Assembly: GCA_963989385.1 (NCBI GenBank)
Contig: OZ022506.1
Coordinates: 9,319,841-9,383,840 of the forward strand
DNA from: Ctena decussata
Lineage: Eukaryota > Mollusca > Bivalvia > Lucinida > Lucinidae
Length of the DNA: 64,000 nucleotides
Reading direction: 5' to 3'
In this document: piece after piece, positions 36,002 to 47,134 of the stretch
Position numbering within the stretch: position 1 is the stretch's first letter
Layout: each line of letters opens with the position of its first letter
Position numbers and translations under genes: made by a program
Notes under the pieces: model-generated
Told to the model about the DNA's origin: nothing
Seen by the model: only the letters and a program-made list of their open reading frames with translations
Databases searched by the model: none

Positions 36002-36635
36002 ATGTGAGGGCATAATGGCAATGCTTTCGGTTTTTTAAAATTAAAAATACTTAGTTAAGACGGATTATGCAGAGATTTAGAGAAACGTATTACATCTGCC
36101 TTCATCCTGCATTTTCCAGACAATGACAATCATGAGTGATGAAAGTTCCAGACAAATTTTGCCGATAGCCTACAAAAAACGATGGTTGATATGTGGCGCG
36201 AAAAGTTAAGTAACGTTAACGTCACCATGTGCAACGTCAACATTTCAGTCTAAAGAGACGGCAGGCCGGGCATTTAATGCACTTTAACTCGAAAGTTAAG
36301 TCTGCGACCTACCATTTTTATTGCTTTAATGTAAACTTCTATCATAGGGTCATACTGTGTTAGTTTTTGAAGAAAAAAATGTGTTTTGTTGTCTCAGAAT
36401 CAAGGTTTTTATCCAAGAGGTACGAGCAAAAAAAGTGCATTTTCCATAGAACGCCATTATAACGTCGGGTCGAAAAAGTGGAAAAATTGACGTTTTCGAG
36501 GTCAGATATCTTAAAAACGACATCGGGGACCCCCCTTTTTTTATTACATTTTCTGAAAGAGGGACTGAAAATGTACAATATAAGGAAGTATGAATAAAAT
36601 CATGTGTTTTTTCAATTACTCCCACCTCACCTTAA

Positions 36636-37912
36636 TTTGAAAACCTGCATCATAACACTGAAGAAGGGGTGAGTGAGGGGTGAGATGAATCAGTGAGGTG
36701 TGTGTGTGTGGGGGGGGGGGGGGGGGAGGGAGGGTGCAGAAGTACTGTAAACAAGGTATTGTGCATTGTCCATTTAGCTTTTCAACCAAAGTAATTATTT
36801 CATGCTTTGCCTGGGAGAGCCGCCAAAATTAAATTTTAAACATGTAAATACATTAAGATTTATAGGAAATATTTTTTGTGGAATTAATTTTTACCATTGA
36901 CTGTAGAAAATTACTATACGTAACAGGGTGTCTCCTGCTAGATATCTGGGCATCTGAGAATCGTGCGTTACTTTGTTTATAAATGGTTACGAAATGGTTC
37001 AGAAATAACGAAATAACGAAATAAATGCTATAAAGATTATCATGTTTTATTTAATTTGCCTTGGCAATACAGAATAAGTTTACTATAGTACATTAATATA
37101 TGGGTACATCTTCAAATTCTTTTAAAATTTTTTCCCTTTTGCTTCTATGAACTGCGATCGAAGACCTTTTAAGATATGGCCTCCTCTGCTGAGAAGGTCG
37201 AATTCTTTCCGATAAGAGTTAAGCCCCTTTGAGAAAATAGGCAAAAGCATAAATAAGAATAGCATAGTTGCTTCCTCATAAAGTGTATAAATTCACGTTA
37301 AATTCTTAAGCAAATTATGAAATATGGTTTGTTTATATGCTCCCACACTTTCTAAGATTTTTCAGAATCCCTGCCGCATTAAAGAGTTACGTCATGTTAC
37401 TGTTACTCCTTGGAAGGAAACATTGCAAACATCATTGAGTTATGGACACGCTGAAACAAAAGAAAGACAGGTAATGAAATATACAGTACGGTTCCAAGTA
37501 CTGAGACAGATAGGTCTGAGATCAGGCCCCAAGTTTATAAAGTTTGTTTCGTCCTCAACTCAGCTGAGCATGAACTTGATTTTACCTGCTAATACCTGTA
37601 AATAGCAAATTATTGATAAGCACAGTTGTTTTCTTGCTCAGTTTAGGTAAGTATGAAGTTTTCACTGCTTATGAATATGAGAACGCCAACATTAGTTGGC
37701 ATTTTCATATTTATTTCATGCTCAGCTGAGTTGAGCACGAAAAAAAAGTTTTATATCCTCGAGACCAGGTCTTGCACTCTTTGCAAATGCATGTGCATTT
37801 TTGGATATATACTGCATTGTAAACCCAAGTTGTTCCATTTTAGGACAATTACGGCAATTGCTTTTGCTAATGGCCAATTTTTAGAACTTTTACGGTAATA
37901 CCATTTACATTT
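36636..37912. other. Intron 3 sequence, no gene seen
   Basis: Contains a GT run and an 18-base G run (about 36700-36726). Frames of 93 and 81 codons (37324-37605 and 37653-37898, plus) are open but show no family motif. GCTCAGCTGAGTTGAGC (37721-37737) is a small palindrome. Confidence 0.55.
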
Positions 37913-38148
37913 GAGCCGCGACACGACAAAACCAACAAAGTGATTGTGCGGCCAGCGCAGACTCAGATCAGCCTGGGCATCCGCCCAGTCTGATCAGAGT
38001 CTTCACTCTCCGCATTGTGTTAGCTTATACCCTTAGCTATGCGTTAAAGTCACAGCGAAGACTCTGACTAGACGGGGCGGATGCCTAGGCTAATCTGAGT
38101 CTGTGCTGGGGGCACAACCACTTTGTTTATTTTCTCGTGTCGCGGAGT
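37913..38148. mobile_element. GAGCCGCGACACG MITE
   Basis: Full-length member with GAGCCGCGACACGAC at one end and TCTCGTGTCGCGG at the other; the interior has CAGATCAGCCTGGGCATCCG and its complement. Intron 3. Confidence 0.9.
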
Positions 38149-38412
38149 CCATGCATCTCCTTTTGCTGCCGTTAACCTTTCCTGACTTCGAAACGGGTAC
38201 TAGCTACTGTACTGCTGGGTTGACAGAGAGCATCTGTGCCATAACCAAGCGACCAAGGCGTCCCTTTGATCCTTTACTGCTTTCTGAAGACCATACGATA
38301 CGTAGCAAGCAACTCTTATAAGTTCAATCAAAACGAATGATATATCAGATTTTAACAAAACCGATGAGAATAGTATACCTATATGAAATATTCTGAGTCA
38401 AAATATTAAAAT

Positions 38413-38650
38413 GAGTCGCAGCACGACAAAACCAACAAAGTGGCATGTGCGCCAAGCGAAGACTCAGATCAGCCTGGGCATTCGCCAAGTCTGATAAGAG
38501 TTTTCGCTAATGGCATAAAGGTAGCTTAGATCCTTAGCCACCCTTCAAGCGCATAGCGAAGACTCTGATCAGACTGAGCGGATGCCCAGGTTGATCTGAA
38601 ACTTCCCTGGGTGCACACGCTACTTTGTTGGGTTTTTCGTGTCGTGGTTC
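38413..38650. mobile_element. GAGCCGCGACACG MITE, diverged, next to exon 3
   Basis: Ends GAGTCGCAGCACGAC and TTCGTGTCGTGGTTC are diverged from the family. The element stops 36 bp from the donor of exon 3 (38686). Confidence 0.88.
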
Positions 38651-38686
38651 GAATGCCAACTGTTTAGTAAACTTTGGGTCACTTAC

Positions 38687-38805
38687 TATTTTCGCCAAAC
38701 GCAAAAACAGATCTGAAGTCACCAAAAGTGAAATCTAGTGTCAGACATGTAACACGCCATAGATCTTTCAAAGCTTTGTGCAGTGGAAGACTGTCAGGTC
38801 GGGAG
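38687..38805 (-). CDS. Exon 3
   Basis: Encodes the end of codon 103, residues 104-142 and one base of codon 143. The acceptor is GTTTTCAG and the donor GTAAGT. Motifs include RPDSLPLHKALK, TCLTLDF and a closing FGEN. A second exon of the same 119-nt length and the same phases at 61106-61224 encodes a product 25/39 identical, so the reading frame is supported by comparison as well as by splice signals. A MITE ends only 36 bp beyond its donor site. Confidence 0.85.
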
Positions 38806-38997
38806 CTGAAAACAGTAAATATAAGATAAAACAATGCAATTTAGATGAACAACAAACAAGAAACTAAGCGTAACTCTGTAGTGCCAATCGAAATGTATCA
38901 AAAGGCCTTTTGTTAGCCAGAGAAGGCTCAGATTAATCATCATGTTACTCAACCTTCTAAATGAAGAGTAATCCCTTAGTTATGACAGCCTACTGAT

Positions 38998-40310
38998 GTG
39001 TTCGCGCTCATTGTACGTTACAGGTTAACATTTTTGACTATCGCCGGTACATGTAAGCGACGTCACACATTTAGACGTAATGCAAAAGCAGTGGGCAATA
39101 GTTTTGACTATCGCCTGGTCACGCGCTATGTAACGTCAGACGTAACTGGAGCTAACCTTGTAAAATGGATACATAATTTTGCATTTGTTGGTTAATAAAA
39201 CGACTATTTCATGCCTTCTACGGATAAAAGTCAAGTCTTCGCTCATTGGTGGTGTGGACGACCCGACGCATTATCGCCCTCGGTCTGGTCACCTCGTGCG
39301 ATGGCGCATTGGATCTTCCACAGCACATCGAGGGGATAGATTTGGCTATTGCCCACAAAGGCATAAAATAGTTTAATACTGTCGCCTGGTCACGCGTTAT
39401 GTAGTGTCATGGAGTAATGCAAACGTGGTTTTGCAGTGGCTGAATGACGATTAATGAGCCGCGACACCACAAAACCAACAAATTGGTTGTGCACCCAGCG
39501 CAGACTCAGATTAGCCTGGGTATCCGCCAAGTCTGATCAGAGTCTTCGCTGTTCGCATGGAGGTAGCTTAGGCCCTTAGCTACCCTTTAAGCGCTAAGCA
39601 AAAAGTCTGATACCCAGTCTGATCTGAGTCTGGACTGGGCGTACAACCATTTTGTTGGTTTGTTGGTTCGCGGCTCAATTATTATTTTAACTAGCCTATG
39701 CCTTCCGCGGGCAACAGCCAAACTTATTACTCTACCTACTATATGCAGAATAAGTACATAGTTTTGTCTGTCTATCGTAGTGTTTGCGCTCATTGGTCGT
39801 GACACGTCAACTAATATTTTGACTATCGTCCGCTGTCTAACGTAAATCATTGAAACGTTACTGAAAAATAACGGTCGATAATTTTGACTATCTCCCGGTC
39901 ACGCCTTGAGTAACAGCAGACATAAATGGACGTTTCTGATATAGTGCAAATATGATTTTAAATTAGCTGAGTAATAAAACAACTATACCATGCCTTCCGG
40001 GGACAACAGTCAAAATCATCGCCCTTTGGTTTTTCTGATGACCGGATACATCATCACCATCTGCTTGGTGGCCTCGGGCAGTGATGCATCGCGTAGTCCA
40101 CAAAATCAACATCTCCGGCCGATAGTTTTGACTGTTGCCCGCTATGGCATCAAGTAGTTGTTTGGTACCGCTCCTTGATGATGCGGACGACTCATGCACT
40201 ATCGCAAAAGGCCGTACGATCCCGTATGATAGCACATCTGTTCGTCCACAGCAAATCGAGGCGATAGATCTGTCTTTTGCATACTACATGTAAGACATTA
40301 AATGATTCTT
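38998..40310. repeat. Two diverged direct copies of a TTTTGACTATCGCC-rich segment
   Basis: About 38998-39420 and 39780-40250 match in order: GCGCTCATTG, TTTTGACTATCG twice, GGTCACGC, TAATAAAACRACTAT, CATGCCTTC, then a GTCACCTCG or GGTGGCCTCG segment. The MITE at 39456-39676 lies between them. They look like an old duplication of a non-coding repeat in intron 2. Confidence 0.7.
39456..39676. mobile_element. GAGCCGCGACACG MITE
   Basis: GAGCCGCGACACCAC at the left and GGTTCGCGGCTC at the right, with the family's palindromic interior. Intron 2. Confidence 0.9.
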
Positions 40311-40901
40311 TAATGTCGTCGCGGACTTTCTCAGCAAGGATATTTCTACTCAGCAGGGTAATTGCTACATCCTCTTTAATTTAAGTTGTTGTTTTTTCTT
40401 GGTAGCAAAGCTGTAAAGAGACAAAACGATTGAAAACCATTATCCGATGAAATTCTTCGGAGTTACATGTATAGTCAACAGTTTTAAGTGAGTGACTGAC
40501 GTTTTTGTAAGCGGTCGAACTTAGATCAATAGCTTTTAAATCCCAATTGCTTTGACAGGATGACCGATGGAATAAAACAGCCAAAGTACCAAACTCATAA
40601 GTTTGAAATCATAAACTATATAGAAACAATTTTAAAGTCAGTTTTCAGTAAAAAAAAATTATAAATTCTCTCCACAATGTGACCGTTTCTAAATCTGTTT
40701 CCGATTTTATGGCCGAGCAGAAACATAGCATAGCATTCACTTCTCGAAGGCATAGACATGGCGGGTGTGTTGTAATAAGCTGGTATTTGGGTCCATATGT
40801 GTGCATCTAAATATGTTGGATTAATCCTTGTTTCTAGGGTTTTCGTTTTCGGACTTATGATTTTGCTACTTTGACTACTTCTGCTAATATTATCAGACGC
40901 C

Positions 40902-41110
40902 AGGGTCCAGTTATTCAAAGCATCGTTAGCTTAACGACCTCGTTAAGAGGTCAACTTTTTAAAAGGTATATGACTTTTTAACCAAATACACTGACATTTT
41001 TTACTGAAGAAAATGTGTAAAGCTTTTGCAATGCATTGTTAGATATTAATTTTTGAAATTTTAACTTCTCGTTAACTAACGACATCGTTACTTTTGAACA
41101 ACTGACCCCT
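40902..41110. mobile_element. Fold-back element with AGGGGTCAGTTGTTCAAA-like ends
   Basis: The left side (AGGGTCCAGTTATTCAAAGC, ATCGTTAGCTTAACG) and the complement of the right side (AGGGGTCAGTTGTTCAAAAG, TAACGATGTCGTTAG) match over about 45 bp. Two minus-strand frames nearby (40381-40584 and 40616-40918) are open but not recognised. Confidence 0.65.
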
Positions 41111-41350
41111 AGACTTTTCGGTGAGTACAAGTTAAGCAATATAACATACTCTCCCACAAGGATATTTATCAGAGTGTCATCCAGGGGACATCTTCTTGTA
41201 CGTCTGTTCACATTGCATTGGAAAGATATTAAATAAGAATCTATGTCCGAACTGAAATATACTATATAGGAATCTGAAAAAAATACATAAAAAATACTGA
41301 TCTTTTTTTTTCTTTCTAACTTTATTAGATAACTGTAAACAAAAATGCTA

Positions 41351-41464
41351 TTTGGGGACTTAAATCGTCGTGTTGTGGTCGCAAATTGTGTTTTACGGCT
41401 CCGTTTTCAAGGAGCCGTAAGACGGAAATTGCGATCAAAAACCGATGATTAGCCTCCCTAAATG
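41351..41464. mobile_element. Fold-back MITE with ACGGCTCC loop stem
   Basis: Arms of about 50 bp with several mismatches close on a perfect TACGGCTCC/GGAGCCGTA stem. A related but partial copy is at about 49630-49760. Confidence 0.7.
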
Positions 41465-41862
41465 ACAGTCTTCAGTATCTTAACCCAATTTTAAATGCAC
41501 CTTCACACAGTATCACCTTTCCTAGTATACTACTTAAAACCCCCGATGCAAGCTCTTCAGCGACATTAAATTATACGTCAGCCGATGGGAAGCGGCGTTT
41601 TGTCCTGACGTGGGGCTTCCAACAGTATATCGCGAATTGTTCCAGCAGTATATCGCAGGTTATACTGCCACAACTCTTTAATGTTATCCAATTAGACGTG
41701 GTATTCGATTCGTAAATGCATAGAAATTCACTGTCTGTTTGATTCAAAACTCCGCCGCTGACATGTAAGGGATTGGTGACTGGTATGTGCCAATCAGAAA
41801 CATATCTCACGGCACAGAATGTCAAATAAACACAGATTTTAGTTGAGGGACTGATCATAACA

Positions 41863-42222
41863 TCAATTTATCATATGACGTCGCATTTGGGAGTGTAATA
41901 AAGCCATGCATTAAAAACGATAATCAGTTAGTGGATTAAATATGCCAATTACGTCGTAACGTTATGTGTTAACGTCTATAAATGCGTCGTGTTTTCTAAT
42001 GGCGAAATCGTGACGTTTTAGTGCAAATTTAGCTAATAAAAGTCATATGATAAAAAGAATTTGCATTCGTGCTCCTGTGTTATTGAATTTATTAAACTCG
42101 TTGGGGAAAACCGATAAGATGCTCGGCATAGCCTCGCACCTTATCATTTTCCCCAACTCGTTTAATAAATTCAGTAATACATGAGCACTCACGTAAGATC
42201 CTCTATATAGAAAGTGGTGTAA
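41863..42222 (+). repeat. TATCATATGACGTCGCAT repeat, plus-oriented copy
   Basis: Shares its whole length with the inverted copy at 44735-45040: TATCATATGACGTCGCA, CATGCATTAAAAACGA, GTGGATTAAAT, and a fold-back part (42068-42190) with TGAATTTATTAAACTCGTTG facing its complement. Confidence 0.8.
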
Positions 42223-42240
42223 GAAACTATTTTTTCAAGA

Positions 42241-42817
42241 TATACACCTGGAAAAAAGTTAAGCACCCCCAATTATTGTTGCAGAAGTTTTATCTAAACT
42301 ATTCACAACTTTTCACTGATAGTATTCCAAACCATTTCTTTTCTATATTATTTAGCCCTGATATATTGCTTCTTGATATCCGAGTATTAGTTGGAAGTAT
42401 ATCAGTCAAAAAATTAAATGAAAGCGCGTACTATGGTTTGAACGAAAAATGTGGCTTGTTAAACTTTTGGGCTGCAATCAAGGAACTTCGTGGTTCCTTG
42501 GTTGTTTATATTGAAAAGTGACAGATTTAACAAGCACGTGAAATCTGAAACTTGCAAAAGTTATGTAACTCAATAATCCGCGAGTAAGAGTGTCAACTTC
42601 AACCCCTACGTAAAACAAGACCGTCTTGCTATTCTAGAAAACAGAATCATCATTTTGACAAATCATGACCCCAGATTCAGGTAGAACATGTTAGATGTGC
42701 GGATTTTTTTAAATTGCATTCAAAATCAGTTTCAACATCTGGGTTTTTTTTTCTCTGACGCTCGATGGAAAAAAAAGATTTTTGCTTGGGGTGCTAAACT
42801 TTTTCCCAGGTGTATAT
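42241..42817. mobile_element. Tc1/mariner-like non-autonomous element, about 577 bp
   Basis: Terminal inverted repeats of about 30 bp: ACACCTGGAAAAAAGTTAAG with CACCCC at the left and GGGGTGCTAAACTTTTTCCC with AGGTGT at the right, with two or three mismatches. TA/TATA flanks both ends. The 81-codon frame inside (42276-42521) shows no transposase motif. It lies in intron 2. Confidence 0.82.
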
Positions 42818-42946
42818 ACATGTAATACAAACAACAGAACTTCACATATTTGATGCTATCCTAAAGTTTTTGATTTTAACAATTGCCACTGACGTGCAAT
42901 ATGCTGAAAAATGCGTATGAACAGAAAATAGTAACAGAAGATTTAC

Positions 42947-43017
42947 CTCTTAGAAATTCTGCTTTGCCACTGATAATATCCCAGGTAGAACTGCCGTTAA
43001 TACACGTTCCATTTGGT
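42947..43017 (-). CDS. Possible alternative exon (71 nt) in intron 2
   Basis: On the minus strand a good acceptor (AATAATTTTCTGTTGCAG) is followed by 71 nt open only in phase 2 and then a GTAAAT donor in phase 1. These are the same phases as exon 3, so exon 2 could splice to it and it to exon 4 without a shift; it cannot be used together with exon 3 in frame. The peptide contains PNGTCINGSSTW, with one cysteine and two glycosylation sequons. It may be a mutually exclusive exon, an exon of another gene, or chance. Confidence 0.4.
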
Positions 43018-43337
43018 CTGCAACAGAAAATTATTCAGCTGATGAGTAATCTTTTGTTAAATGGTTCAGAAACCTGCATTTGCGGTCTCACGGGATGTGT
43101 CTCGAAATTAGAAATATAGATCTGTATTCCTCATGTCGTAAGACGTTCCATCTAAAATAGAAAGGTAAAATAGAAAGATCAGTATCCTTCATATCGTGAG
43201 AAGTTCCGTAAAATTGCAAGCCCTGTATTCTTTATAGGCGTATCCGTGATTTGTATGTTTCCGATGATGATTCATTGATGAGTTAGGAAAACCTTCATGC
43301 GGACCAAACAGCTAACGTAATGTTTCAAATCACTGCA

Positions 43338-43747
43338 GAAGCAGAGGGCGAGGTTTGGGCCCAGTAAAACATGTTTAAGTCCCCCAGTAATCTTTAGCTG
43401 AGCGTTCCAAGGCGGTACTTCTGTTGCGGTTCCTTGATGTTATATTGTACTGTGTCCGCTTGTCTATGGTCTCTGGCGGTTTGGTCGCCTGTATAGCTGC
43501 CCAATCTGCCTTCTGTTTTGTTTTGTAATTAATATAAAAATAAGTAAAAATAGATCTTGATGCTGTTATTGGGGTAGCTGAATGACCATCTGTTTGGGAA
43601 AGAGCTGCTCATTCGGATTTCTGTGCGTGTATTTCGTAAACTTGTGTCAATTTCTGTGTGATGTGCTTCTTTCCCTATTGGTTTTGAGAGTGGAATGTGG
43701 GATTTGATTGTATTAATTCCTGATCATTGCCTATCTTTTTACTTTTT
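43338..43747 (+). mobile_element. F-family repeat, diverged copy
   Basis: Runs from GAGGGCGAGGTTTGGGCC through GTTCCAAGGCGGTAC to GATCATTGCCTATCTTTTTAC. It is the longest and most diverged family member here; its extreme end matches the stub at 30121-30150. Confidence 0.75.
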
Positions 43748-44054
43748 ATATCGTGAGACGTTCCGTAAAGTCACAAGATTTGTATTCTTCATATAGAGAG
43801 ACGCTCCGTTAAAGCACAAAGTCAATATAACTCATATCGAGAGACGTAACGTAACTTATGCCCAAAACTTACTTTGGCAGTTTGACTGACTAGCCAACTG
43901 CACCAAATGCTGGACTTTAGCTTTAATAAACACAATGATATCATCTAGTCCTCTACTCTTTTGTCGCATGTCCCACTCTTAACAGGAAATTCATATGTAC
44001 TGACGGAATAACATTTGATAATTACTTGCAAGCCATTCAAACACTTGCATATTT

Positions 44055-44290
44055 GAGCCGCGACACGAGAAAACCAACAATGTGGTTGTGCGCCCAGCGC
44101 AGACTCAGATCAGCCTGGGCATCCGCCCAGTCTGATCAGAATCTTCGCTGTCCGCATGAAGGTAGCTTAGACCATTTGCTACATTTTAAGCGCTTTGGGA
44201 AGACTCTGATCAGACTGGGCGGATGCCCAGGCTGATCTGAGTCTGTGCAGGGCGCACAACCACATTGTTGGTTTTCACGTGTCGCGGCTC
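44055..44290. mobile_element. GAGCCGCGACACG MITE, well preserved
   Basis: Both ends are intact (GAGCCGCGACACGAGAAAAC and GTTTTCACGTGTCGCGGCTC), with CAGCCTGGGCATCCGCCCAG and its complement inside. It is the best consensus member in the window. Confidence 0.93.
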
Positions 44291-44734
44291 ATTTCATTTT
44301 GTTCCACTATCAGTTCTTAGGACCAGTCTTGGGAAACAAACGCACGGTTATAAGCAATAGAAGATACAAATGAAGACGAGGAAAGGCCAAAATCACAAAT
44401 TTAAACTGACTCAAGACACCGAATGGCCTAAAATTGTTATGGTAGCTGTCGACATTCAGCTGTGAATATACACTTTCGTCCATAGCCTACAAGTTCAGAT
44501 TCTGGTGAACGTTTCAACACTAAATTGTTTGCTTAGATAGATGACTGATAAGCAGCTGTAATTCTTGCTGAAGTGACACACTGCGGTAAAATAGTTATCA
44601 AACGGTTGGATGTTTAAGATTTTACAAGCAGTATAAGAGCTTTCTATTTTCATATGCTATTAGAGGCTATTCATAACAACTTTATCAGATCCTTGGGTGA
44701 AGGGACATTCGAGACTCTGTACCATATAGCATAT
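44291..44734. other. Intron 2 sequence, nothing recognised
   Basis: AT-rich DNA between two repeat copies with no supported frame or site. Confidence 0.5.
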
Positions 44735-45040
44735 AGAGGATCTTACATGAGTGCTCATGCATTACTGAATTTATTAAACGAGTTTGGGAAAAAGGTAAGA
44801 TGCTCGGCTATTTTATCGTTTTTTCCCAACGAGTTTAATAAATTGACTAATACAGGAGCACGAATGCAAGATTCTATTCATCATATGACACTAGAATCGC
44901 ATTTTATTAGCAAATTATGGACGTCAACGCATGACGTTACGATGTAATTTGCACATTTAATCCACTAGTATAGTTGATTGTCGTTTTTAATGCATGACAT
45001 TATTACACTCTCGGATGCGACGTCATATGATAAAGTTATT
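44735..45040 (-). repeat. TATCATATGACGTCGCAT repeat, inverted copy
   Basis: Reverse complement of the family at 41863-42222, including the ACTGAATTTATTAAACGAGT fold-back and the terminal TATCATATGACGTCGCATCC. The two copies lie about 2.5 kb apart in opposite orientation within intron 2. Confidence 0.8.
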
Positions 45041-45269
45041 TAATGGACTGTTGGTAAAACATAAAAAGAAAAGTTACTCTGGCAGCTAAATTATTATATG
45101 TTTCTTTAACAAATGAATACAATTAAAAAAAAAAAAATCAGAATTAGTATCATAACGGGACAAGACGAAAAATGATAATTTTATCTTCGGATGTCCTTAG
45201 AAATCATCTTCAGCTCATTTAAGAAATCTAGCCTGCGATAAGTTTTGATACTGAATAATTTATCATATT

Positions 45270-45504
45270 GAGCCGCGACACGAGAAAACCAACAAAGTGG
45301 TTGTGCGCTGTCAGATCAGCATGGGCATCCACCAAATCTGATCAGACTCTTCGCTAAGCGCTTAAAGAGTAGCTAAAATTCTCAAGTACCTCCATACCTC
45401 CATGCGGACAGCGACGGCTCTGATCAGACTGGGCAGATGACCAGGCTGATATGAGTCTGCGCTGGGCGCACGACCACTTTGTTGGTTTTGTCGTGTCGCG
45501 GCTC
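45270..45504. mobile_element. GAGCCGCGACACG MITE
   Basis: Intact ends (GAGCCGCGACACGAGAAAAC; GTCGTGTCGCGGCTC) and the palindromic interior. Intron 2. Confidence 0.92.
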
Positions 45505-45693
45505 ATATGTTATACGACTGAAGCATATTTGCAAAATATTTATTGTCTCAGAATTTTTACATCATAAGATCTAATCAACGGTCAACTTTTTGAAGCCAAC
45601 TGCTGTAAAAACGAATAAAAAAATAGCAATACAAAACAATCTAAAACCTTCCGCAATGGCATATTTGTACTTCGCAAAGGAAATGAATATATA

Positions 45694-46749
45694 CTGACAC
45701 AAAAAAGAAACGTCCGTTTTATAAGGTTCTGTATCTTGTGAACCAATTAAGTTGTCAGCCAAAAGAAATAAAACAAAATGTTTTCCGAACGTCTGACACA
45801 CATAAAACTGCAACCGTTTTAATTTTTGTCCATAACCACTAGGGTTATCGAACCTAATGTGAAAACAGTTTTTTTCATCCTCAGTAGCCTTTTATTCACT
45901 AAAACATGAACGTTTTGCGTTAGACGAGGGTCAGAAATGTCGTTAAATATAAAACAACTTTTAAAAAACAAAAGCAGCTGATTAAATGAACGATAAAGCA
46001 GCCCGAAGTCTTCAATTAATGAAATTGTCTCCCTTTGAATTAAATTAATAACGATTTTAGAACTTCCTCATCTCCATAGCCGCTCATCATTTTGACGCCA
46101 TTATTGTTTCAGCTGGATATTCTTGTATACGACAATGACAACATGCAGCAGAAAACCAAACTTAAAGCAGAAATCTAAAAATCCGAGTTCACTAAAGTTT
46201 GGTTTTCATCACCCAATCTCTTACAGAAAAATAATCAAGTAATTTTGCAACCAACCTTTTGCAAGCTGAATTATGCAAGTTCCAATGATATTGATGGCTA
46301 GAACTGAAATGTATAGTAGTTCTATGCCATTGGCTTCTAAACGGATGGACCAACAAGGTACTGTCTGCGTGTATCTAAGCACAGTCATGATCGACGTTTT
46401 GTGACATCACTTTACGTCACAGATTTATGCCAGTGATGATAACAGTGAGGAATGCATCTAGCACTCATAGATAGTATCTCAGCAGCGTGTCTGCTCAGTG
46501 ATGCTGGGATGTGCTGCGATCGTTAAAGCATGAAGAACACACGAAATATTGATTTTGTGACTTTCAAAATTTGGGTACTGGTGTTTTCGATGTTGTCATT
46601 GGCGCTAATGTTCATCGAATGGATTTTTGTTTGTGCATACCATAGCTAAATGATCGATGTTATTAAAACAAAACAATTGAATGAAATGCCTGCATGTCTT
46701 TGGAATTAACACACACAAATGACAAGCGGACGTTTCTTGTTTGTGTCAG
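45694..46749. mobile_element. TA-flanked element with CTGACACAAA ends, 1056 bp
   Basis: CTGACACAAAAAAGAAACGT (left) is complementary to ACGTTTCTTGTTTGTGTCAG (right) with one mismatch, continuing through CCG. TA duplicates flank both ends (45692-45693 and 46750-46751). No transposase is seen. A 39-codon frame with a hydrophobic stretch (46531-46650, plus) and an 80-codon minus frame at its left edge are probably chance. Intron 2. Confidence 0.85.
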
Positions 46750-46769
46750 TATATTATAAAAATACAGTC

Positions 46770-46984
46770 AAATTTCGATATCTCAAAGTCGAAGTTCATC
46801 TCGAACTACTGGAATCTTAGTGTTGTAAATTTTCAGGCTTCAGAAAATTTTCCTTTAAATACTAGTAGTTTGAGATACCAGAAGTTGAATTGTAAAGAAA
46901 ATTAGGTAATATGTACGAGCTATATGCATTGACATAAGAGGGTACTTTGAGAGATCAGTGTTTGAGATAATGAGAATCAACTGT
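46770..46984 (+). repeat. Diverged copy of array-unit segment 711-905
   Basis: Shares GATATCT, AAAGTTCATCTC-like, ACTACTGG, TTTGAGATACCAG, AAGAGGGTACTTTGA and ATCAGTGTTTGAGATAA in the same order as the unit. It abuts exon 2 of the gene on its low side. Confidence 0.8.
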
Positions 46985-47003
46985 TACTTAAGTGAATACT
47001 CAC

Positions 47004-47134
47004 AATCTGCCTGAAAACGATCTAATAAAGAATTCGTTATCAGTAAATTCATACATAAATTCTCCACCAACGAATATTGACTCATCTGGTAGAGTGGAGC
47101 TAAAGTAAAATGGTTTCAGTGTAGCGTTTTCCAC
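47004..47134 (-). CDS. Exon 2
   Basis: Encodes residues 60-102 and two bases of codon 103. The acceptor is TTTCATTCCAG and the donor GTGAGT. The only open frame is phase 0, which is what exon 1 delivers. It carries a glycosylation sequon (NAT, residues 62-64) and is rich in aromatic residues (motifs KPFYFSS and GGEFMYEF). No known domain is recognised. Confidence 0.8.

Larger units (their letters stand above)
34924..36631. mobile_element. TTAA-flanked element with perfect 18-bp inverted ends, 1708 bp
   Basis: GGTGAGGTGGGAGTAATT at 34924-34941 is exactly complementary to 36614-36631, and TTAA lies directly outside both (34920-34923 and 36632-36635). Inside is a tandem pair of about 117 bp (from GAAAGTGCCGTAGAG at 35109 and at 35225), a 20-bp tandem duplication (35962-36001) and a GA microsatellite. 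No transposase is visible; short minus-strand frames at 36350-36625 are not recognisable. It is a non-autonomous or decayed cut-and-paste element in intron 3. Confidence 0.88.

Noticed and set aside
40381..40918. Two minus-strand frames of 67 and 100 codons in intron 2
   Set aside because: Composition is faintly coding-like, but they have no family motif, no coherent splice model, and the upper one runs into a fold-back element.
41571..41858. 95-codon minus frame with an acceptor-like start
   Set aside because: It overlaps a repeated CAGTATATCGCG motif in both orientations, so it is more likely repeat DNA than an exon.
46531..46650. 39-codon plus frame with a membrane-like segment
   Set aside because: It is inside a non-autonomous transposon and has no supporting splice or conservation evidence.
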